A stretch of DNA of 64,000 nucleotides, taken from contig OY783198.1 of NCBI GenBank assembly GCA_963678675.1, positions 2,175,001 to 2,239,000 of the forward strand, written 5' to 3'. Positions 1 through 11,157 of the stretch are shown here, one piece after another. Both the position numbers and the translations under genes were made by a program. Position 1 is the first letter of the stretch. Every line of letters starts with the position of its first letter. Under the pieces are notes generated by a model. The model did no database searches, was not told the DNA's origin, and saw only the letters and a list, made by a program, of their open reading frames with translations. This DNA is from Xiphydria camelus. Taxonomy: Eukaryota; Arthropoda; Insecta; Hymenoptera; Xiphydriidae.

Positions 1-1812
1 CGGCAACGCACTGCCCCACATATGTAAGCGCGAAGTTGGCACTCTGCTCCAGATCGTAAGGGAAATACCCCCGAAGAAGCATTCGACTCTCCGCCGAATC
101 CCCTTCGTTACTGTTCAGCACGTCCGTAACGACCTTGGCCGTTATAAAGGCGGAACCCGCGTACCAGGCAATGGCGGCTACGCCTATAGATATTATCTTG
201 GCTTTCCGAGCGCTTCTCAGCATCACTGCTCGCTCTCGCTCGCTCTTCGGCCTCGTCCAGTCCTCGACGATACAACGGATCAACGTTCTCAGTGCTTTTC
301 GAGATCGCAAACACGTTTCGTGTGATCAAAAACCACTTACAAACAAAATTCGAAAGTGAAAAACAACTTGTACCTTTTTCGTTAGAAACCAACAAGAGCT
401 GCTTTATCATAGAGGTGGTCATGCTAATGTTACCGAGGCACAGATTGTCAATGACCAGTTCCAAATCGTTCCAGATGAACAGCAGGTTTATCGACTGCGG
501 CAGGGTTACGAAGATGAACATTAGGAAGGCGGGTATCAGAGCCCTGCATTTTAATGCTAGACCGTTCTTCTTCGATGATTGATCCGGCCAAATTCCGACG
601 ATGTTCATGTATCTGCGGTTCCAACTGATTGCATACTCCAGATCTGCGAGGATTCGCTTGTCGAGATGATGGTACAAATTGAATATACGATACGCGAAAG
701 TAATTAAGAAAAAGTATCCGCGTATATGTTTGTGCCCTTTTTTTTTAAACCCGAAGATAATCATATCGGGAACAATTAATTTTCGGACTTTTAGATTCTA
801 GCACTTTTTAAATAATCGAATAGCGAATAATTATTACATGACGAGATTTATCCGATTTTTTTCCTACCGTTAAGGGCGGATTCTCGCGGAGCTTCCATTC
901 GGAGAGTTAAACAACGACTGTGTTGGTATACCATGAGCCATGTCGTTCATGCATGTCTTTGTCTACATACTTTCTATCCAACTACGCATGCCCGAGGGGT
1001 GGAGAAAGGTACCAACCGTCTAGCCAATCGTGAGTCTACCATATGTCTTTTATTTCTAGTCGCACGAACTACGCGTACCCCTCGACTTCAAATAGCTCGA
1101 ATACTGTTCAGCCGATTGGGATTAAGGAGTGCATCTACGGTCAATAATCTACCCACTCTCGGCAGCCGGCCCCTAGCCATTATGGTGCGCAATGAGAGAT
1201 AGAGGCCAACTCTTAGCAGACTTCATTTGTACTACTTCTTCTAAATACGTGGAGCTGGTATTCGGAATGCAATTGATTATAGTAAAAAATATTCAATTTC
1301 AATTATCTCGTTATTTACTAACTTTTTGGCTAACTTGATATAATACTTTATCGAAATAATACTTTTCACTTGAAAATTGAATTCGGAAAATCAAATTCCG
1401 GTAGATCGCGTTGAAAAAATGGCAAAATAAAGGAAAATCCTCAAATGAGTGCTTTCGCAATGGCGCGATGGGATAGTATTTAGTCAGGGGCGTGTTGAAC
1501 GTCGACCTCTAGGTCGTGCAACCCCTGCGACCCGTTCGTACGATTACATCCGATCACTAGTCCGAGCAGACCTGCGGCTTGAACCGAGAGTAGAAGGCCA
1601 CAGATCTCATCGATTTGAAATACAAAGGCTTGTTACTTTTCATCCCTGTTAGTAATACGTTGTAGAGTAAATCGGGTTCAATTTACCGCAGTTTTATAAC
1701 ATGCAAGTTTCGACAGCATGTAACGCCGTGACTGTCGATGAACTGGAATTGCGTTTTCGATATTTGGAGATTAGAAATACCCACCACGATAGATATCTTT
1801 GAATGTCTCCAT
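1..1812 (-). CDS. Odorant receptor (7tm_6), partial, copy D
   Basis: Insect olfactory receptor subunit, a seven-helix ligand-gated channel protein that works with Orco in sensory neuron dendrites. Three exons are visible: a 28-base micro-exon 1785-1812 (METFKDIYR, phase 1), 374-643 (LEYAISWNRR, then a VGIWPD motif), and 294 running off the left edge (CIVEDWTRPKSE, then a MLRSARKAK stretch). The C-terminal exons lie outside the window. The initiator was chosen by comparison with the three paralogues, whose micro-exon has the same phase and the same AG|ATCT acceptor. The first intron is about 1.14 kb, against 88-90 bases in the paralogues, so this micro-exon is less certain. An in-frame ATG at 762-764 would give an alternative N-terminus with no splicing. 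Divergence from copies A-C is clear, so it is the oldest member seen. Confidence 0.75.
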
Positions 1813-2159
1813 AGCGAAAGCTTCGAGACGACTAATGAAATCCTCGGTATTCGACACTACGGTCTTGGATGAATTTCCTCCCGAGAATGCTAACAAGTGC
1901 CAGCATTCCGTGCGTATTCAATGAGAGATAATTTCCATTTGAATTCACGGGATTTAAGTAGGAAATAATTTTAAGAATATCGCGCGCGAGTGTTGGTGTG
2001 ACCACCGTAAATTAATTCAGCGAGAGAGAAAACGAATGAATATTATCGTGGTATTGTGTTTTCCGGACGTCTCTACCTATAGTAAAGCAAGGAGAATCCT
2101 CGGATGAAGTTTTGCCGATGAAGGAGAACGCTTAGTTTTTTAATCAAACAAATTAGTGG

Positions 2160-2345
2160 TTCTGCGAAAGAGAGAGAGCCGCAAGCGACGGTGTATTTTT
2201 ACAATGACCCTATATGCACTTAAGTTCGTAACCCCTGGTGCCTGAGTATAGATCGGTCCCTGTTTAGACTTGATCGTTACATAATTTATTTGAAGTGGGG
2301 TCGACGGTCACGTCGAGTTCAGGGCATTGTACCGTAGTTGTGGGT
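2160..2345 (-). promoter_or_regulatory. Conserved receptor upstream block, copy 1
   Basis: Contains a variant of the motif GGTCATAGACCGGTCCATG at about 2246-2262 (GTATAGATCGGTCCCTG). It lies about 350-450 bases upstream of the micro-exon of receptor D, the same spacing as in the paralogues. It is likely the co-duplicated promoter of D. Motif function is inferred from conservation only. Confidence 0.45.
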
Positions 2346-2589
2346 TCGTTGCTCGATTATTATTAGACGTGCTCATCTTATTCTTCTTATGATCGATACT
2401 ATGCAATCCCTTGTTTCCTCGTTATGACGGAGAGAGGACACGTGCTTTTTAGGTTTAGAGTTTCTACAACTATATTATACTTTATAGTTGGTGACTAAAG
2501 AATTCTTGGGCTTGGTGAAAATGGAATTCTCCAATTGTGCATGTACATATGTTGATGAAACAACTACCGTGAGAGGTACAGAACAAAAG

Positions 2590-2775
2590 ATAGCGAGGTG
2601 CTAGAGGGAGAATCGTAAGCGAGGGTATATTCTACCAATGAACCCTATCGACATTTACACGTTTATGTCTTCTCATTCTTGGTCATAGACTGGTTCACGT
2701 ATAGAATTACATGATACATAATTGAAATAACAGTATGGTTGACGATTGCGTTAAATGGGAACCACGACAATATAG
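2590..2775 (-). promoter_or_regulatory. Conserved receptor upstream block, copy 2 (orphan)
   Basis: Second copy between genes D and C, with GGTCATAGACTGGTTCACG at about 2681-2699, followed by AACAGTATGGTTGACG as in copies 3 and 4. No receptor exons of its own accompany it, so it may mark a deleted gene or a local duplication of D's promoter. Confidence 0.45.
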
Positions 2776-3145
2776 TTAGGTATTGCATGAATTGATTTTT
2801 TTTACGTCATAGTATCTCTTGTTACGGTTAATAAGGTGCACTCCACTGCATCTTTTTTACAACAAGATAATGTTTTTTCCGAAGCAATTGAGATTTCTCT
2901 GATCATAATGTAGTCGATTATTAGGTAGGTATTACATAGAATTTAAATATAGTTTATGGCGTATTTTTTATCAAGAATACGAACTATGCAGTGGAGAAAT
3001 AAAATATGATTTGTGGATGAATTGAAAGCGGAGAATACATTTTTCGTACATCATTACCTTAGGAATTCCTTCAATTAGAATAGCATTAAAGGAGATATTA
3101 TCTATAGCAATATGTGAATAATTTCGTTTAATATTTCAGTTATCA

Positions 3146-4891
3146 TTAATTCTTCAGTGCTAATAATACGGATAAGTACCCCATCGAAGTTTTTACGACC
3201 TGAAAAAGGAGGAATAGATGCGAAATATTGGAGAAATTTATCTTCTCCGTTGAATAAAAAAGTGCGTGTAAAAAAATGAAGGCTTTTTAAGAAAACATTA
3301 AGTAGAGTATCCTCACGTCACTAAATTGTTTTATCGACAATGAGAAGAATTTCCCAGCGGTAATCTTCAGCGGCTTTCGCGATTCGCACATAATAAGAAT
3401 CAAGTCGCGCGTTCTCCCCAATTTTAAGTCATACCACTGCGACTCGTAAAACGCGTCGCCCATGGCCATACTCTATCGAAGAGAAGTACTCGTCAAATAA
3501 TGAAATTCTAATTGGAATTGAAGGAAATGTTAACTTATTTCACTCAAACTCACTTCGACGTAGAGTGATTCGCTGACGTAACAATAAATGTAGAGATCCA
3601 AGCTCAATGTCACGATGAAAAGAGAAAAGAAGATCATTTGCATCGTCGATAATCCTTCATCGTTGCTCAACATCTAGAAAGTAACCGTGCATTGAGAAAG
3701 TAAGTACCGTTAAAGAGCAACAATTCACACTCACACTGATAACTTGAAAGCCTTGAAAGCAGAACTGCACTGAGCACCCCAGTAACTCAACCAGTAGTAT
3801 TAAGTTGAAAGAATCCTCCAGCGACTCAGCACATCTGGATCAATACCAATATCCTCTTATTCCAAGTCTCCTATGATATTAAAATATGAAAACTTGGGAT
3901 TTCCTCACTTGTTCAGATGTAGATGCCTGGTCACAACCGCAGCGAGTTCCTTTCTGAATCGCCACTCTGCCTCGTTACATGTAGCGTTAGCCACTGTACT
4001 TTTCAAGGTACCACGAAGATTTTCAAACTGGCCACATAGATGTAGTACCACCATCGATATGAAGCTAGAGATACCGGAATACGCAGTGATACCGATTAAA
4101 GTAGCTGCGAGCTGTCCCATGACAGCCACTTCGTAGCCCGGACTGGTATAAACGTCGAAAAGGAAGTAAGACTGATAGAGTAAGGCACGAATCGGTTCTG
4201 TACCATTCCTGATCGCCAGTCTCTCTTGAAGTTGCGTGATGAAATATGCGGAGAAAAGAGCGATGGCCGTAAAGTAGCCCGAGCAGATACAAGAAATGGA
4301 TATCCTGCGGGCAATCTTTGCGCTCCTCAGCATGGTACTCCGCTCTTGCTCGTTCTTTCGGTTCCTCCAGTCCTCGATGAGATGAGCAACCAACAATTCA
4401 AGTCCTTCGAATTAATCGACTTCACTTTTCTTGCCCGTTATAATATTTCATGTACGTTTGTCTTATAAACGTCTTTAAATTATTGACTACCGATACCTTT
4501 CCTGTGATAAACAAATATCAGAAACTTTATCAGCGCCGTACCGATGGGAATATTAGCCAATATAAAATTTTCAACGACCAAATCCAAGTCACCCCATACG
4601 TGTATCAGAGATATCGTTTGGGGTATAGAGATAAAGCTGAATATCACGAATGCTGGTAGCAAAAATTTGTACTTCAATGGCCCTTCCAACTTTTCGGGAT
4701 AGTTCGTTTCCGGGTCCGGCCAAATGCCAATCAGTCGTAAAGTGAAGCGATTCCAGCTAATGGCAAACTCGAGATCTATGAAGATTATTAATTTGAATTG
4801 ATATAGTTGCTCTCAACTAAGTCGAAGGTGCTCCTTCTATTGTTACATGATACGAATGCCAACCATTGTAGTTATCTTCAGATAGATTCAT
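3146..4891 (-). CDS. Odorant receptor (7tm_6), copy C
   Basis: Complete receptor of 410 aa. Exons from the 5' end: 4864-4891, 4497-4775, 3909-4404, 3735-3834, 3554-3673, 3317-3472, 3146-3199. All junctions are GT..AG and the summed length is 1233 bases, a whole number of codons. It begins MNLSEDNYN with a phase 1 junction to DLEFAISW. Family signs are the LIGIWPD motif near residue 25, the long third exon with HLIEDWRNRK and SPGYEVAVMGQ, LCGQFENLRGTL, and the final SMGYLSVLLA segment. Hydrophobic stretches fit seven helices. Neighbours on both sides are paralogues in the same orientation. It is the middle-aged copy: closer to A and B than to D. The specific ligand cannot be inferred. Confidence 0.93.
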
Positions 4892-5289
4892 GACGGGAGC
4901 TTCAATGCGACTGACGAGTCCCTTGGTAAGGGTAGCCTTTGTTTCTGGTGAATTTCCTCCCCTCGACACATGCGCGTTAGAACTGGTGAGGTAGTCTATC
5001 TGAAGTGGTGTGTTATTAATAAACGCATACATCCTTATCTTATAGGTATGTCGGTAGTCGTAGTGTTGCGAACTCTCTCTATGAGGAGGTTGTTTTAAAG
5101 AGATTCGCCAAATATTCAGAAAATCGTCATTACATGACACTTTCTGTCATTGATACTACTCTAATACTTGTGTTCTATATACACATACGACATATTTACA
5201 TGGATGAGAATAGTTACAGATTACTTTTCCATTGATGACTAACAAATTCTCGACAATGGCGCAAATTATATTAGCCCTGTTACGGAATG

Positions 5290-5490
5290 AAGAGGAGAGA
5301 AAAGAGGGATGTTTGAAGTAGAGTTCTAGGCGAAGACGTCTATTTTAACGGCGGTCCCAAATATTATGGCGGTTGTATTCTACCGTTCTTGGTCATAGAC
5401 CGGTCCATGCTTAGTATTGATCGATGTATAAACAAAGCAACAGTATGGCTGACGGTTGCGTCAAATGAGAAGTACGATGCTATGGTTAGC
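5290..5490 (-). promoter_or_regulatory. Conserved receptor upstream block, copy 3
   Basis: GGTCATAGACCGGTCCATG at about 5391-5409, then AACAGTATGGCTGACGG. It lies about 400 bases upstream of the start of receptor C and is the likely co-duplicated promoter region of that gene. Confidence 0.5.
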
Positions 5491-5816
5491 TGTTTTGTGA
5501 ATCGATTATTTTCTACGCCATCGCATTTTTTTACCGGTCGATAAAATACATCCCAGTACGGTCTTCGTTTGAAGGAGAAAATATTTCTCATGAAATGATT
5601 GAGATTCCTTCTGACGATATAGTATGGTCGATCGTAATAAAAAAAAAACTGAATTTTATTTATTATACATTTCGTGAAGAATATAGACTGCCAAATGGAG
5701 AACTAGAATGTGATTTGTGGATATAATAGATTGCAAGTGAAGATAACATTGTTTGACTCAAGGTGATATTATTAATGGCAATTTGTGGATAATCTCGTTT
5801 GACGTTTCGGCTGTTA

Positions 5817-7565
5817 TTAATCTTTCATCGCTAATAATACAGATAAATAACCCATCGAAGTTTTCATCACCTGAAAAAGGAGGAATGTATAACTGATATT
5901 ACTAAGAATTATCTTCTCTAACGGATGAATATTTATATGACAGAATTAGGACGTGTTTAGAAAAGCACTTAATAGGATGTCTTTACGTCGGAAAATTGCT
6001 TGATCGAAAATGAGAAGAATTTTCCAGCGGAAATCGTGAGTGGCCTCCGTGATTCGCACATAACGATAATCAAGTCGCGCGCATTCTTCATTTTTAAATC
6101 GTACCATGGCGACTCATAAATTGCATCGCATAATGCCATGCTCTGTTGAAGAGAAATACGCGTTAAATAATGAAGTTCCAAACGAAACCGAAGGAAATGT
6201 CATTAAAGAATATCTCTAGCACCATTTGAACTCACCTCGACGGAGAGCTTCTCACCGATATAACAGTAAATGTAGATATGTAAGCCCATCGAGAGAATAA
6301 AGATGAAAATGAAAATTAACTGCATCGCCGATAGCTTGCGATCATCCTTCAACATCTAAAAAGTCACCGTGCATTAACAAAGTAAATACTGCTATGGAGC
6401 AATAGTCGACACTCACATGCAAAAGTTGGAAGCCTTGCAAGCAGAACTGCACGGAGGTCCCTAGGATCTGAATCAGTAGCACCTGATTGAAAGAATCTTC
6501 TATCGATTCGGCACACCTTGATAAACATCACGAACTTCATATTTCACATATCTCACGACGTTAAAGCACGAATTCTTCGAGATGCCTCACTTGTTCAGAT
6601 GTATATGCCTCATTACCGCCGCAGCGAGTTCCTTCCTGAATCGCCACTCTTCTCTATTACGCGCAGCATCAGTTACCGTACGCTTTAAAGTGCCGCGAAG
6701 TTTTTCAAACTGACCGCACAGATGCAGTACCAGCATCGATAGGAAGCTATCGATACCGGCATATGAAATAACAGCGTGATACAAAGCTAAGAACTGTCCC
6801 ACGAAGACCACTTCATAGCCCGGACTGGTATAAGCGTCAAAAGGGAAGCGAGACTGAAGCAATGAGGTACGAAGTGGTTCCGTACCATTACCCGTCGTTC
6901 TTTCCTGGAATTGCGTGATGAGATATGCAGCGATTAAAACGGTGGCCCCGAAGAGGGCTAAGCTGATACAAGAAATAGATATCCTCCTGGCAGTCTTCGC
7001 GCTTCTCAGCATGGCATTTCGCTCCTCCTCGCTCTTTCGGATTCTCCAGTCCTCGATGAGATGAGCAACCAGCAATTCAAGTTCTTCGAACCAATCGACT
7101 TCATTTTTCTCACGCGTTACACAATACAGGTATTTTATTTTTATGCGCGTTTAAATTATTGATTTAGTCGGTACCTTTTCTGTGGTACAAAAACAAAAAA
7201 ATCTCTATCAGTAACAAAATGCACGGTATATTGGCCACTGACAGATTTTCAACTGTCAGATTCAAGTCACCCCAGACGTATACCAAAGACGTCGTTTGCG
7301 GTATACCGATGAAGGATACTATTGTGGAAATTGATAGGAGAGACCTAAACTTAGATATTTTTTTGTTCTTCTTCGAGCATTGCGGTCCCGGCCAAATGCC
7401 GACCATTTCCAAGGAGAGGCGGTTCCAGTTGATGGCGAATTCGAGATCTATGAAGATTATTAATTCGAGTTGATAAAATTGTTCTGTTAGCTAAGTTGGA
7501 GGTTCTTCTTCTACCATTATATGATATATATGCCAACCATTATCACTGTCTTCAGATAGATTCAT
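5817..7565 (-). CDS. Odorant receptor (7tm_6), copy B
   Basis: Complete receptor of 407 aa. Exons from the 5' end: 7538-7565, 7175-7447, 6591-7083, 6417-6516, 6236-6355, 5987-6142, 5817-5870 (1224 bases in total, in frame throughout). The micro-exon reads MNLSEDSDN and joins in phase 1 to DLEFAINW. Landmarks are VGIWPGP, VYVWGDLNLTVENL, HLIEDWRIRKS, SPGYEVVFVGQ, LCGQFEKLRGTL and the last-exon motif SMGYLSVLLAMKD. It is nearly identical to copy A across exons 3 and 4, including long identical DNA stretches, so the pair arose by recent tandem duplication or has been converted. No stop or frameshift was seen, so it looks functional. Confidence 0.94.
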
Positions 7566-7999
7566 GGCGGGGGTTTCGGTACGACTGACAAATTCCTAGG
7601 TAAAGGTAGCTTTTGTCTCTAACGAACTTTCTCCCCTCGACACATGCGCCTTAGAAGTGGCTAGAGAGTCTACCGGCAGTAGTGTATTATTAATAAACAC
7701 GTACATTCTGAACTTATTTATCTGTAGTTGTAGTGCTATGAACTCTTTTTGTATGAGGGGTAAGTTTTGCACAAGTTTACCAAATATTCAGCAAACCGTT
7801 ATCAAATGAAACTCTCTGTCACGGATATTATTTTAATGCGTTCTCTCTCTCTCTCTCTACGAACACATGAGAAATATTTACATTCACAAAAAAAGAACTG
7901 CAAATTACTTTGTGTTTAATGATTAACGAATTGTCGATCCTAGTGAAAATTTAATTATTCGTGTTGTTGGACAAGGGACAAAAAAGAAAGGGATGTTGG

Positions 8000-8165
8000 A
8001 AAGAGCGTCGTAAACGAAGACCTATTCTAACAGCGACTCTAGATATTTAGACGCTTGCATCCAGCCATCCTCGGTCATAGATCGGTCCATGTTTAGACCT
8101 GACCGATACATAATTAAAGCAACAGTATGGCTGACGTTTGCGTTAAAGGAGAAGAAGTATGCTAT
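8000..8165 (-). promoter_or_regulatory. Conserved receptor upstream block, copy 4
   Basis: CGGTCATAGATCGGTCCATG at about 8072-8091, then AACAGTATGGCTGACG. It lies about 440 bases upstream of the start of receptor B, between that gene and the 3' end of receptor A. Confidence 0.5.
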
Positions 8166-8490
8166 AGCAAGTTCTTCTGCGAATTGATTGTCTTCTAGGC
8201 CGCCAAGTTTTTTAACAATCGATAAGGTTCATCCCACTATATCTTTATGTTGCAACGAAAAAATATTTCTCACGATATAGCTGAGACTTCTGTCGTTACA
8301 GCACAGTCGATCGTTGTATATTAAACAGAAAATTTAAATACAGCTTATTGTACACTTTGTCAAAAATATAAGTTGCTGAACGGAAAAAAGTGCGATTTGC
8401 AGATAAATTTAAAGCGAAAATTAAATTTTAAAACTAAAGGTGATATTATTAACGTCAACTTATCGATAATTTCATTTTACGTTTCACTTC

Positions 8491-10250
8491 TTAATTACTC
8501 TCCATTGCTAATAATACGGATAAGTACCCCATCGAAGTTGTCACTACCTGAAAGGAGAGGAAGTGATGAGAAATGTTGGTGACATTTGCATTTTCTAATG
8601 AATTAATATTTGTAAGGAATTGTTAGGGCATTTTCAGGAAGAGATATTTAATGGGATATCTTTACGTCGCTAAATTGTTTCATCGATAGCGTGAAGAATT
8701 TTCCAGCGGAAATCGTGAGCGGTCTCTGTGATTCGCACATAATGATAATGAAGTCGCGCGCATTCTTCATTTTCAGATCGTACCACGGCGACTCGTAAAC
8801 TATATCGCTTATTGCCATACTCTGTTGAAAAGAAATACCCGTTAAAAATAATGAAGTTCCAACCGAAACCGAAGGAAGTGTCATGAAAGAATATCTCTAG
8901 CTCCATTTGAACTCACCTCAATGGAGAGCTTCTCACCGATATAACAGTAAACGTAGGTATGTAAGCCTATCACGAGAATAAAGAGGATAAAGAAAATTAA
9001 CTGCATCGCCGGTAGCTCTTGATCATCATTCAACATCTGGAAAGTCACCGTGCTTTAATATAGTAAATACTGCTAAGGAGCAATAGTCGACACTCACATG
9101 CAAAATTTGGAAGCCTAGCAAGCAGAACTGCACGGAGCTCCCTAGGATCTGAATCAGTAGCACCTGATTGAAAGAATCCTCTATCGATTCGGCACACCTT
9201 GATAAACATCACGAACATCATATTTGACATATCTCACGACGTTAAAGCACGAATTCTTCGAGATGCCTCACTTGTTCAGATGTATATGCCTCATTACCGC
9301 CGCAGCGAGTTCCTTCCTGAATCGCCACTCTTCTCTATTACGCGCAGCATCAGTTACCGTACGCTTCAAAGTGCCGCGAAGTGTTTCAAACTGACCGCAC
9401 AGATGCAGTACCAGCATCGATATGAAGCTATCGATACCGGAATATGAAATAACAGCGGGATATATAGCTACGGACTGTCCCACAAAGACCACCTCATAGC
9501 CCGGACTGGTATAAGCGTCAAAAGGGAAGCGAGACTGAAACACTGAGGTACGAATTGGTTCCGTACCATTACCCGTCGGTCTTTTCTGGAGTTGTGTGAT
9601 GAGATATGCAGAGATTAAAGCGGTGCCCGTGAAGCAGGTTAAGCAAACATTAAAAATAGTTATCGTCCTGGCAGTCTTCGCGCTTCTCAGCATGGTACTT
9701 CGCTCCTCTTCGCTCTTTCGGTTTTTCCAGTCCTCGATGAGATGAGCAACCAGCAATTCGAGTTCTTCGAATCAATCGACTTCATTTTTCTCACGCGTTA
9801 TATTATACGTACTTTATTTTTGTGCGCGTTTAAATTATTGATTTAGTAGATACCTTTTCTGTGGTACAAAAACACAAAAATCTCCATCAATACCGTACTG
9901 CACGGTATATTGGCCACTATCAGATTTTCAACAGTCAGATTCAAGTCACCCCAGACGTATACCAAAGACGTCATCTGCGGTATACAGATGAAGGACATTA
10001 TCATGAAAACTGATAGGAGAAGCCTAAACTTGAATGCACTTTTGGTCTTCTTCGAGCATTGCGGTCCCGGCCAAATGCCGACCAGTTCCAAGGAGAGACG
10101 GTTCCAGTTGATGGCGAACTTCAGATCTGGGAAGATTTTTAATACGAATTTTATACACTGAGACTTTTATTAGGGCGAAATTACACCTTCGATCACTGGG
10201 TAATGCAAGTGTCTACCATTGGAGCTACGAGTATCTTCTGATGTATCCAT
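8491..10250 (-). CDS. Odorant receptor (7tm_6), copy A
   Basis: Complete receptor of 410 aa. Exons from the 5' end: 10217-10250, 9854-10126, 9272-9764, 9098-9197, 8917-9036, 8666-8821, 8491-8547 (1233 bases, in frame). The first exon is 34 bases (MDTSEDTRSSN), six bases longer than in B and C, with the same phase 1 donor. Motifs are VGIWPGP, HLIEDWKNRKS, SPGYEVVFVGQ, LCGQFETLRGTL and SMGYLSVLLAMES. It is the rightmost intact receptor of the array. Its closest relative is copy B. Exon 3 differs from B in the helix near the start of that exon (FNVCLTCFTGTA against CISLALFGATV), a candidate site of functional divergence. Confidence 0.94.
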
Positions 10251-10644
10251 GATTTGAGCTTCGGAGTAACTGACAAGACTGTCGATGTGGGTCTTTCGTC
10301 TCTAGCAAGTTTTCTTCACTCGGTTCATGCGCATTGGAAGTGACGAAACATTCTACCAGTCACCAATATTGATAAGTATCTAGGACTTGCGCTTACTGTA
10401 CAACTACAGGGTGTCTTTTAACGCATGCCTCTCGCTCCTGTTTCATCGTGAAGAAAAATGCTATTCATTATGTGCTCAAATATTGAATGTATACCACAGA
10501 AATTTAATGAAATGCCAATTATTAATAAAAATGTATTGAATGATCCTGATCCCCAATATTTAGGTGTATAGATACATACATATATAAATACAAATTAATA
10601 TATTTTTTGTAAACTACGAATTTGTCACTCCCAAAATTATCAAT

Positions 10645-10695
10645 CCTCTATTGCTAGTAGCGTAATGTCAATTAACGAACCGTCGTTCTTATCAC
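10645..10695 (-). pseudogene. Decayed last exon of a lost odorant receptor
   Basis: A 51-base stretch on the minus strand resembles the last receptor exon. It follows a pyrimidine run and CAG acceptor, begins GTGATAAGAAC and ends CTAGCAATAGAG, against GTGATGAAAAC and TTAGCAATGGAG in the intact copies. In-frame stops are present and the rest of the gene is not seen. It sits upstream of copy A, inside that gene's 5' flank, so a rearrangement is needed as well as loss. The match is short. Confidence 0.45.
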
Positions 10696-10799
10696 CTGGA
10701 AAGGAAAGTACAGACATTTTCATATTGGCAAATAAATGACGAAAATGGAGTAAAATGAAAAGTGACAATCTTGAGTTCCAGAGACGGATAAAAAGAGAG

Positions 10800-10960
10800 G
10801 GGGACTTTTAGAGCGAGGGTTACAAGCGAGAGTTCATTGGAACAACGACCTCCAGGTGTTTAGATACAACCTACCTTATTCGGACGTAGACCGGTCCGCG
10901 ATTTAACCGGATCGTTCCATATTTAAAATAAAGGTAAGGGCGACTATTCAAACTACTGTA
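10800..10960 (-). promoter_or_regulatory. Conserved receptor upstream block, copy 5
   Basis: Diverged copy with CGGACGTAGACCGGTCCGCG at about 10881-10900, some 550 bases upstream of the start of receptor A. The extra distance fits the inserted relic exon at 10645-10695. Confidence 0.4.
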
Positions 10961-11157
10961 ATCTCGTTATTCAATTCTACCCGCATAAAAACTTGTACGT
11001 CTCCCTCTATCCCTCCAAAACAGACGCGCTTTCGAGTTTCTTCTATAATGAATTATAAATACAATGCCTTTTTCCAAAAACCTTAGAAGAAATGGAGAAT
11101 TACTCAATTTCTTGTAGTAATACATCGTTATTGTCGTGTTGCCAGTCATTGCTCACA

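Noticed and set aside
4817..5140. 107-codon minus-strand frame just upstream of receptor C
   Set aside because: Only its internal MNLSED.. start is conserved between paralogues; that part is the receptor micro-exon and the rest is flank and intron.
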